Of a stretch of 64,000 bases of DNA, positions 12,425-21,875 are shown in pieces (position 1 is the stretch's first letter; each line of letters starts with the position of its first letter). A program made the position numbers and the translations under genes. The stretch is from Gremmenia infestans (lineage: Eukaryota; Ascomycota; Leotiomycetes; Helotiales; Hamatocanthoscyphaceae): assembly GCA_032629725.1 (NCBI GenBank), contig JAFEVB010000012.1:558001-622000 (forward strand), written 5' to 3'. Under the pieces are notes generated by a model that was not told where the DNA came from, did no database searches, and worked only from the letters and a program-made list of their open reading frames with translations.

Positions 12425-13591
12425 ATGATTCAGGGGGAGATTTCCACGGCGCTCCTCTCTCATGATGTTTCTGAGGAGCCTAGTCATGATGATCAACGGA
12501 CTACGACAAGCTCGAACAGGCACACGGTAAGCACTGAGTCTTGCCCTTTAATTCCTTGCAAGAGTTGTTCAACACCGTCCATGTTCAAGGAAGGTAGCGA
12601 TAAGTCTCAACTTCATGCGCTGCTTGGTCCTATTGAACGCTCCTACCACTTTTGAGTAACCGACTGGTGGCTTTTGGAACTAGCGTCTCTGCTTGTAGCC
12701 TTTTCAACTCTGGGATGTATTTTCATAATTCTCGTTCGTTACTATAATAGCGAACGTCCTAATTGGGCATGGGGGATCACTCTTAACTCACTCCTGTCGG
12801 TGTTGTCACAGATCAGCAGCGTTGGATTGATGACGACACTTGTCGGTATCTTGAGCCAGCAGAAATGGTTGTGGTTTAGAAAAACGGGGAATTCGTTGAA
12901 GGACTTTGCGGACTTTGACCAGGCGAGTAGAGGACCTTGGAGGAGTCTCCTACTCTTGTGTAACTCTTCCAGGTTCATGTATGTGGCAGATACGAAAATA
13001 TTCTCGTGACATTTGCTCACACCAACTAGGCACGTCGGATCATTCGGCGCTGTGGCTGTAATCGTCCTGCAAGCTTTCCAACCATTCATTCAACAAAGCG
13101 ATGCTATCGAAGTGCTCGTCGAAACGCTACTTTTCGAGCCATATGACCAGGAAGCTATGGCGAGCTTCCTTAATGGCTTCATAATAAGTATTACGAATGC
13201 GTAAGTTAAGCTTCCCTCACTACCCGAAGTCCCATCTAACACATAGATGCTACCCAGTCTGAAGAAAGGCGGCTCAGGCGACGACTTCAACAGAACTATA
13301 ACAGGGACAGTTGTTATTCCAGTCACACACGTATCGGTTAACTGGCCCTGGCTCACGCCGCCAGCACTTCTGGTCTTGCTCACGTGTGTGTGTCTCCTCA
13401 TGACCATGCATCAGAACAAGCGCAGCGGCTATGAAGTGTGAAAGTCTTCGAGCATAGTTGCCCTTCAAGCTTTGGGCATGGACCCGAGACAGGAAATGTG
13501 TGGGTTGAAAAAGATCTCTGACTTGGATGGGCGGGCAGAACAGATGCATGTTCGCTTGGAGAGGGAGGAATCGAGGTGGGTTTTGAAGTAA
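12425..13591 (+). pseudogene. DUF3176 family membrane protein, internally shortened and with a premature stop
   Basis: Four exons (12425-12593, 12657-12978, 13030-13200, 13258-13441) splice in frame to 281 residues. The start of exon 2 has the DUF3176 signature: TDWWLLELASLLVAF, then WAWGITLNSLLSVLSQ, QQKWLWF and DFDQASRGPW, and later FQPFIQQ, with three hydrophobic segments. Family members then have a long Cys-rich external domain of several hundred residues, which is absent here; the sequence passes straight to the C-terminal part (MASFLNGFIISITNA, then VNWPWLTPPALLVLL, the last membrane span). The frame stops at TGA (13439-13441) exactly where the family usually has Trp in a V-W-K-S-S motif. 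Reading continues open to 13591 with a family-like tail (KSSSIVALQALG, MHVRLEREESRW). I read this as a decaying gene. The intact exons and splice sites suggest recent loss or a shortened but expressed product. Confidence 0.7.
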
Positions 13592-14642
13592 AAGAACTTG
13601 GAATATAATTGTGATTGATTAGCAGTAGAAGACATAAATTCACCAAGTACATGAGTTATGGATTTGAATTTCCATGGCCAACAATTCAAGAGCCGTGCCA
13701 ATTGTATGAGTGTTGAGCACGTGACCATGCCGAAATTTCAAACTTGAGGACTTGAGGACCTGAAGACTCAAGACAGGTATCTTGTAGAGTAATATAGTAA
13801 TAGTAATATCGAATTGTATGATTTGTCCAACGTAAACAAGTTGAAAGTATACCAGTAATTGCACAGTCCGTAAATTACAGTCTGTAACCTTTTGCTCAAT
13901 TCCAGACAAACAGAGAAAGAAAACAGGACAACTGAGTACAAGTACAGCCTGTACCTTACCTAGGTTTGTACCAAAAGAACCTTAAGTAAGTCAAGCAGTA
14001 TAATGTTAACGTTATGAGATGAGGTAACGTTATACCGTGTTACTTCCAGCCACACTGTGGTTTCCGAATGAGTCAGACTTGACCTTGACCGTGGCACGAT
14101 TGTCCACTTTCTGCCTCTGGTCTCCGAGGGTGTTGGTGGGCAGAGGTTATATCTTGCTCGCTCTCCCCTCATGAGAAAGGGAGTCACCATTGAGCAATCA
14201 TAAGACATGTTACCAATTAAACTGCATCACTCAAGGATTGGCAACGCGTGATGGACTCCGAGGGGACTGCGAGGAACATGGATCTAAGGCTGTCATCTGT
14301 AGAGAACTAAACCCTTTCAGTCCCGGCGAGGAGCAAAACTAATGCGGGCGCACTTTCCCTTTCTGACTCGCCGGGAGGCACTGCGCCATGGACTGCAATT
14401 GAGGGTTAGATTATTAGATCCTCTTCCCCAGGCATCTGTGTCGTCTCCGCAAGATTCATTCATTCATCCATCCTTTCACTCAAAATATTTCTCCCAAAGA
14501 ACTCATCGCCGTCGTTGTTCGAAGACGACGCCTGAGTCAATCGGTCGAGAATAATCATCTGATCTGATCTACTGTTTTACCCCTCCACAATTCATAATAA
14601 CACCACTCAAACCGATAAGGCTACCTACCACCAGCAATCGCA
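13592..14642. other. Intergenic region upstream of the zinc-cluster-like membrane protein
   Basis: About 1 kb with no convincing reading frame. The last 300 bases become CT-rich and include several CATT/CATC runs, as is common in fungal promoters and 5' leaders. Confidence 0.4.
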
Positions 14643-17600
14643 ATGGCCTCCACCTCCACTAACCCTTTCACCTCCTTCACCATCACCCAGCCTTTCTTGG
14701 GCGCTCCTCTCAATTTCGTTCCTGCTCTTGGTTCTCAAGAGCTTGAGCAATTGGTCGATGCCTACGTTCTGGGCAATGCCTCCAAGCAGGAGTAAGTCGG
14801 CTGCCATTCCATTGATTTTCAGCTTCAAAGTCCGTGAAACTCCAATGACCCTCGGCGTCTGTACTATTTATCATACTACGAGCAAGTTGCTAATCCGAAT
14901 TCTTCTCTAGCAAGCTGTCCGAAGTCACCATCGATTTCTACAACCATGCCACTGTCGACCTCAACACCGGCGCATTGGTCAAGACCTACAATGTCTTCGC
15001 CTTTGAGCAGTCCCCATCCGAATCCCAATCCTCCTTCAGCCCTTCCATGTATACTCCTAGCCCTTCTGCTTCGATGAGCTTCGGCGATTCTGCGTATGGC
15101 TCTCTTAGCATGACCCCTCCTGCGAGAAAATCCGGAGGCAGAGTCAGCAAGAAGCCTACGAAAAAGGACGCCAAGAAGGTCGCTGAGGCCAGACTCCCAG
15201 GCTTCTCCATCATGACCAAGGACGGCATTGATGTGACTAGCACTGCTGGCCGTGGTACCAAGACCAAGGAGCAGAGAGAACATGCGCATTTGATGCGGAT
15301 CATGAGGGCTTGCGACGCTTGCAAGAAGAAGAAGATCCGAGTGAGTCAATTATCCCATCTCGAATGAGAGTCTTGGCTAATTCTCATCCAGTGCGATCCA
15401 TCACATAGCCGGCAAAGCAATGAGATGTCAAGATGCTCGACAGTCTCGACCGGTCAGACCTTCTCAGGTAGTGGTGGTGGTAGTAATAGTCGTGTGAACC
15501 CAAGTCCTACACTATCTACACCATCGCTATCACAAGAATCCTCAATTCCATCACAGAGCAACACTCCATCATACGGCGCAATCGATGACTTCGTTCTGTT
15601 TCCTGAGGATGGTTCCTCGTGGAATCCAGCTGACATGTCGATTGCTGAGGATGCCGATTTGAGTCAATTCAATTTCGATATCAACCTCGATATTCCAATG
15701 AATTCGGGTGATTTCGATTTCTCGAATTTCGACTCGATGCAGCAAGTCGACTTCAACCAACTCTCTTACCTGCCTGCCACCCCACAACTTGGGATGGATC
15801 AATGGGCGGGCCTCCCAAGTTCACATTCAAGGCCGCATCCATCATCTTTTACGCAAGATGCCAGACAGCTAGATGTGAACTCGCAAGACAGCTGGATCGA
15901 TGCGCTTGCAGATTCTATCTATAATCGCAGGGCCCAGCCATCTTCCTTCTCTCAAGAGTCGGGCGAGAGCTCGATCTTCTCTACTTCCAACGTCTCCCCA
16001 CAAACCGTTGGGACGCTTGCTGACGAGATTTGGCCTGATGGTCCCGGCGATTCATTATCATCGTCTCAGTCTAATGGCCATGTGCGGCAACCACCATCGC
16101 AACGCTCGTTGGATGAAGTAAGTGACTTAAGCGTACGCCAGCCGTCGTCCGATCTATCACCAATGAACAGCAGTACGACGTCGCCTCACTTGAGCCATAC
16201 TCAATCACGATCTGACGGCTCACCTACAGCCGTAAGCAACTACTCTCCAGCAGAGTGGAGCGGAGCTGGATCCCTCGCCAGCTCGAGATCATCTCTGCAA
16301 ACTGACAATCTCCAATACTGGACCGAGTCAACCGACAAAACGAGGCGTGGCCATGAAAGCCCAGCTGCAGCTCTCGCGAGTAGGCAATTGAGCAGTAGTA
16401 GTAGTAGTCAAGGCCATGATACAGATAGTACAGCTCGAGAAGAACGTCCAGCCACCCGCGTCTACACGGGCTTGCAACATCGGGAAGGAATACCCTCCCA
16501 GTCTCCGACAAGCCTACAAAACCCCCCTCGACCGACACAAAGCTCACTAGGCTTCTCTAACGATGTCTTTGGCCTTGCTAATACTTGCACATTGGTATCA
16601 GAATCGCTAAGATCTGTCAAACAAGGACTAGCAGAATGCCCATCCCTTTGTGGCGATCTTCAGAAACTTCGAACCGTACTTGTACAGTATAACTCGGCGA
16701 CGGTCAATGCGAATATCCAGCGGGATGATGTTGGGAGAGATACGGCCGGTCAAATTCATGCCTTTGGCCAACAACTCCAAAAGCTCTGGGCAACCTTTCG
16801 ACAGTGTCAAGTACAAGATTCACCATTGCCGCAAGGGTACCTTCCGCAATGTCAACTCCAGATACGAAAGTTGCTCCGCTCATTATGTGCAAGGATCAAC
16901 AGTCTCCAAACTCCAGGCACTGGAAGCCCCAGCGCTGGCGGCGACTTCTATCAACCACTCACTTCTGGCCGCAACTTGCAGCTCTTCGTTCCTTCTTTTG
17001 AAGGACACGATCGCGATAGACACACTGAATTAAGGGCCGCGCCTGGCATTGAGTCACTGTACGATGATCACTTAAATGCACAGGACAGCCGTAGCACACC
17101 ACCAAGACCTGATTCTCATGCCGTTCTCCTGCAAGAAGACGAGAAGCGATACGCCCTCGCGTTCTACAAAGATTCATACCAAGGAGCATTTGCTCCAGGC
17201 GTAGACTCTGGATCCACCGTGACGGCAATACTGGATACACCCTCATACTCACTTCTCACAAAGCAAGTTGATTGTACTGTTGTGAAGGCACCTTCCGACG
17301 GACTTTTGGAGAATACTGAGATTGGATCTGGCATGCGGACATCACCTGATGACCAAGAGCAACACGCGAGAGGAAATCTCAATTCGGTCTTCCAGATTAT
17401 AGACAGGCAACAAGAGATCGCAGAGCAAACACAACCTTCGCTACAGTATGTTGGACGTTCCCGAGATGAATCACAGCTTGAAGTTCATGATGCATTCTCG
17501 CGTGGTTCGATTCCACGAACTACTGTCTCGAACGTGGGCGCTGTCGCTTTCGCTCCTGTACTTGATACCGTCATGCATTACAGCAAGGTCATTGTGTGCG

Positions 17601-18166
17601 CAGCTATGGCTTCGGCTCTCGTCGCATCTGTATGCTAACACTACCCGTTCCCCCAACTTGAATAATATGGCTAACGTGTAATAGATTACCCAGACTTCGG
17701 TCTCAATGCTGCTATCACTCTTCATCCCTGTCTCCGCCCTCTTGCTTTCCGCCCCACGACAAGTTCAACTCGCTGCACTAGCATGTCTCGCTGTTCTGGC
17801 TGTGTCGAATACGGTACTCTTCAAGGACTTTCAAAAGGGATGCCAGGAATGGACTGAAGGCAGTTCATTGGCTTCAATTGCGAGAGTAGCAGTATGTGCT
17901 GCGCTTGTGGCAACCCCCCCTTCACTGTCTGCTGTGGCGACGAGGTTGTCACTACTCGGTGGTAAGCAAAATGATTGTTATGGTGCAAACCTCGAGGTCG
18001 ATTCTCCAAGCGTATGTTCGCTCCTTCATATTCTCAGATTATAGGACTAACAAACGTTCAGTCCCATTTATGTCAAAATAACACATCCAAAGATTTGGAT
18101 CGTCTTGGACACAGCAGACCTCAATGGCTTGCGATGATGGATAATCTTACTGCTATTGATTTGTAA
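14643..18166 (+). CDS. Large disordered protein with a half zinc cluster and C-terminal membrane segments
   Basis: Five exons (14643-14791, 14911-15340, 15392-17629, 17685-18011, 18062-18166) give 1,082 residues in frame. The N-terminal ~130 residues carry a compact region (SEVTIDFYNHATVDL) that looks structured. A basic segment leads into RACDACKKKKIRCDPSH, a CX2CX6C motif (Cys184, Cys187, Cys194, then His198). This resembles the first half of a fungal Zn2Cys6 DNA-binding domain, but the second Cys half is missing. A long Ser/Gln/Pro-rich disordered region follows (about 200-900). The last 160 residues hold at least two, perhaps three or four, hydrophobic segments (LSLFIPVSALLLSA, LAALACLAVLAV, VAVCAALVA). 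A membrane-tethered regulator is a reasonable guess, not shown. It is convergent with a gene of similar layout at 19133-20947. The 17630 intron is needed to reach the hydrophobic part; without it the protein ends two residues into the intron. Confidence 0.7.
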
Positions 18167-19132
18167 AAGGATTCTAAAGGGTTCTTTTATGGAGAAGATT
18201 AAGAAAGTACATCTATCAGAACGTAGTCGATTCAGTTATGAGAAAACATGTGGAGATGGATGCCGTTGATATTTATGAAAGATACCCATAAGATAGCATA
18301 CAATCAACGGCGATTTAAAGTTTACTCCAGAACAGTGACGTGATGCGCTCGCTCCATACTACACAAAAGAGAAGTAAATCTCATCAACCTCTTTGGCCCT
18401 TAGTAGTACTGTAACCCCATCCTCGCCACCACATCTATTCTGTACCTATATCGCTACCCCGCGATGCCCTTATATCTTTCAAGTATACACATGGGCCCTG
18501 TAAGTACGTGCGATTCATATTTATTTATTCATATACTTGGTATACTAATACGCTAGCTAGCTAGCTAGTGAGTTGAGTGCTGCGCTGTGCTCTAACACAA
18601 TCTCCTTCCTTGCTTTCTTCACCGCCTACACATCCTGTATTTAATTTATAGAGGCATGCGGCGAAGGAAGGAAGTGCTGGTATGATGCACACACATATAT
18701 ATAACTCGCACGCACGCACGCTCGCTCGCTCGCTCGTACACGCTATATGAATGCGCCAAGTCAAATAGACAAACATTCAATCCCAACACCAACCAATACA
18801 AGCCCGAGTGAGTTAAGCAATCAATATATACAGACGAAAGAAAAGAAAAGAAAAGCAGAGGAGCGCGGCATGGCATTATCACATCGTACATGAATCCCGT
18901 AAATCATCATGACATCTCTTCCCCTCCCAAAATTCGCGAGTACAAATTGAGTACAATGGAGGAGTAAAGAAAGGGTGAGTCGGTCATCGTCACGTCACGA
19001 AAACATGCCACCCCTTACATACGTATCCGGCGCCCTCTCCCTCAGAACTCTCATAGGCCTACTTCTCGTACCCAAAACATACAATGGGCATTTCTGCGGA
19101 CTCTGCATGCTTGTGTATCAGCCCAGTGTCTC
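18167..19132. other. Intergenic region between convergent genes, with microsatellites
   Basis: Contains several short tandem repeats: CTAG units near 18553-18570, CGCA then CTCG units near 18708-18736, and an A/G run (AAAAG units) near 18838-18856. No coding signal; both flanking genes end into it. Confidence 0.5.
18708..18736. repeat. CGCA/CTCG tetranucleotide microsatellite
   Basis: Consecutive four-base units change from CGCA to CTCG within about 30 bases. It lies in intergenic sequence and is a likely length-variable marker. No function is suggested by context. Confidence 0.6.
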
Positions 19133-20947
19133 CTACGTACCTATGGTATCTCCCCTAGAAAAGAAAAGAAAACTTACACATTGAGCCCTGCGCACGGTAA
19201 AGTGTTTCACGCTCGAACACATGGCAAACGAAGCTACAATAGCTACGAATCCTATGATGGGCAGATTGGCAGGCGATGAATGGGGGATGAGAGTGCGGGC
19301 TTTGATCATGAGCCAGTTGTAGGAGCAGCAGAGTGTTAGGGTTGTAATGAGGAGAGCGAGGGTGAAAAGGGCTTTTCGTTTACGGGAATTGGAGGTTTGG
19401 ATTTGGTGTTGGAGTTGAAGCGAGGGTGTTTTTTCGGAGACGGGGACGGAGTTCCATGCTCGTAGTTGGAATTGGCTGCCATGGAACTGATTGCCATTTG
19501 ATGGCGGGTTATAGTCGTACCGAGGACTCGGACCGCTTTCGTAGGAATTGTTGGGCTGGAAGTCATAGTTTCCCGTATTGTTGAAGTGCCGACCATTCAT
19601 GTCTGGATTTTCTGGGTTTCTTGGGACATTTGGCGTCGAAATGTCATATCCTGAGGGGTAGTAAGGCGACAATGCGCTATTCATTGATAAGTCCTGGCCA
19701 TCTGGGGAGTACCGGTGATGTGAAGGATTGTGGATGAAGTTCCCGTAGATCCAAATCTCAACGAATCCGTGACCGCAATGGTAGCAAGGCGCAGAGATAG
19801 TCTCGTTGTAGTGCTGACATGATAAGCAAACATATCTGTGAGCCGGATCAATTCGAATAAAAGCGAAATGCGCAACCTCGAAATGATTCTGCAGTTGTTC
19901 TAGGTCGGCGAAATGTTCAAAGCAGAAGCCATCTAAGTGCGAGCACATGAAATAGCTGCCATGTTGGACGCCAATGGGGAACATGTTGCCGTCTTGATAC
20001 AGGCCATATGGATTAGGACTAAGAGCTGAAAAATCGGGGGTATTATAATAGATGGTGGCGGGAGCTGAGATGCCTGGCGATGGTTCCCCGGGAGCAGGGG
20101 ATGGAATGTCGAGATAGGTCATGTCGAATGGTGCTGAACTTTGCAGTTCTTCATTTTGGCCCATACCCAACAATGCATCTGGCTGCTCTATCGTAGTGTG
20201 TCCCGCTGATAGAGATCTAGCATTTTGTCGGGAGGTATTCGAGAGGGATGATCGCGAGTGATGTTGTGGATGTGGGCGCCGTCTATTCGATCGAGCCTGA
20301 AGGATATCTTCGAGGGACTGAACATCGTGATGCGTGAACAAGTCACACGGAACTCTCCGATCGCGGCAGACCCTGCATGACCCTAGATGGCGTATCAAGG
20401 CCGTCTTTGCTTTGCGTGGTTTATCAAACTGCCTTCTCGTCCGACGTTTAACTTTCTTCCCATCAAACGTGCTCAATTCGGTTTTGGGATTCGCAGACAA
20501 CGGGCTCTCGTTACCGTTGAACGACATGACGGACGACATTTCAGTCGCCCCATACTGCGAAGTCGAAGCTGATCCAGCTCTCAGACGATCTGAGGATGTG
20601 TGAGAGGTGACAGAGCCTGGAGCGGATGTTCCTGGTACGCTGAGGTGAAAACCATGAAGAGCGGTCGTGGCAGATAGAGAACCATTTTGAAGTTTGGCAA
20701 ACTCTTCCTCTTTTATAGCCTCTTTGAATGTCTTGTAGATACCCAATGCCTTGTCTAGCTTCTCGGGGGGTATTGGAATAGGGTATGAAGGGTAAGGCTG
20801 TCTTGGCGGGGAGGCTGCGGTTTGAGGTGCTGGTGATGGTCGTGTCGACTGGGTGGATGATGTCCTGATTGTTAAATTGGAATGAGCGAGCCTCGAAGGG
20901 GTTGATGGCGATAGTTGGTGCATATCTCCAGTCGGTGGTCTGTACAT
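19133..20947 (-). CDS. Disordered regulator-like protein with half zinc cluster, Cys/His domain and two membrane helices
   Basis: A single exon encodes 604 residues. A Pro/Ser-rich N-terminus contains a helical segment (EKLDKALGIYKTFKEAIKEEE, about 62-82). A basic stretch precedes SCRVCRDRRVPCDL, a CX2CX6C motif at Cys191, Cys194, Cys201 followed by His206-His207. A Cys/His-rich region about 330-395 (CSHLDGFCFEHF, a C-H-H-like finger, then CLSCQHY and CYHCGHG) could bind one or two zinc ions. Near the C-terminus two hydrophobic helices (about 526-548 and 562-582) suggest membrane anchoring. The family is familiar to me from other leotiomycete genomes but has no assigned function. A GTAAGT site near the 3' end (about 19180) could start a last intron, so the final 13 residues are uncertain. 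It may be a membrane-bound transcription factor; direct evidence is lacking. Confidence 0.7.
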   Translation of the reverse strand: MYRPPTGDMHQLSPSTPSRLAHSNLTIRTSSTQSTRPSPAPQTAASPPRQPYPSYPIPIPPEKLDKALGIYKTFKEAIKEEEFAKLQNGSLSATTALHGFHLSVPGTSAPGSVTSHTSSDRLRAGSASTSQYGATEMSSVMSFNGNESPLSANPKTELSTFDGKKVKRRTRRQFDKPRKAKTALIRHLGSCRVCRDRRVPCDLFTHHDVQSLEDILQARSNRRRPHPQHHSRSSLSNTSRQNARSLSAGHTTIEQPDALLGMGQNEELQSSAPFDMTYLDIPSPAPGEPSPGISAPATIYYNTPDFSALSPNPYGLYQDGNMFPIGVQHGSYFMCSHLDGFCFEHFADLEQLQNHFEVAHFAFIRIDPAHRYVCLSCQHYNETISAPCYHCGHGFVEIWIYGNFIHNPSHHRYSPDGQDLSMNSALSPYYPSGYDISTPNVPRNPENPDMNGRHFNNTGNYDFQPNNSYESGPSPRYDYNPPSNGNQFHGSQFQLRAWNSVPVSEKTPSLQLQHQIQTSNSRKRKALFTLALLITTLTLCCSYNWLMIKARTLIPHSSPANLPIIGFVAIVASFAMCSSVKHFTVRRAQCVSFLFFSRGDTIGT

Positions 20948-21875
20948 TGTGAAGCGGCGGTGGAGGTTGAGTGTCGAGGCTATAGAGCGGGGGGTTGAGG
21001 CTGCGGGGGTTGGGGTTTGAGCAGAAGAGGATCAAGTCAGTGAATGGGGTCTTGTTGACCTAGAAAGAGACCTCTCGGATGGTATAGTACGAGATAGAGT
21101 TTCACGACCAGACGATGAATGACAAGGAGAGGTAACTTAACTTTGGATGATGGGGGCAGTAGGCGTGGATAAGTATGAATGCGACGGAGACAAGGCTCAC
21201 TCGCAGGCAGTATCTCACAAGTCCAAGGGCGCCGCCCGCCCTCAACCGAGCCAACCTGAAGGCAGGCTGCCGGTGAGGAAATGCGACTGTACTGTAGAAC
21301 AACTGGCATCAGGGTCGAGGTACGGTGAATGCATCAATACACTCGACATCAAACGGCACGATAAAACACCGCTATCCATATTCGCGCAATTGAAACTTTT
21401 GATGATGAAGAACCCATTGATGATGCTCAATTGAGGCGCGTGAACGGCTGAGAAGAGAATGAAGAGATTTGGCGGTGAAGCGAGATCCAATTCAGATTAT
21501 TGTGTGGCAGTGCAAGACGCGAACACTCAGATTGAGGCCCCCTGCCCCTACAGTACCCCTTACTATAGTTACGGTAGCGACAACTTCCGAATCATCAAGA
21601 CTCAAGACCGTGACCCATGGCAGATCTTTTGCCACCTCAATCAGCCTCATCCGCACGTGTGATTGTTTTACCGAGCATCTCGTTTCAAAGGATCAAACCA
21701 CTGAAGTCTGGCACTACTGTACTGTTCGTAAGCTTCCGAAGTAAATCCATCGAGAATCGAGAGGATCTAGCTTCATCACGATACGAGGTTAGGATCTTTT
21801 GCCAGGTTTACCTTGATGATACACCGAGTAGGCGTTCCCGCAATAGTGTGCAATTGTTTACTGTATATTTCGTGA
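20948..21875. other. Intergenic region, about 930 bases
   Basis: Lies upstream of the 19133-20947 gene and downstream of the Dbl2-like gene, both on the minus strand. It therefore contains the promoter of the former and the 3' end of the latter. Short frames on the plus strand show no known domain. Confidence 0.45.
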
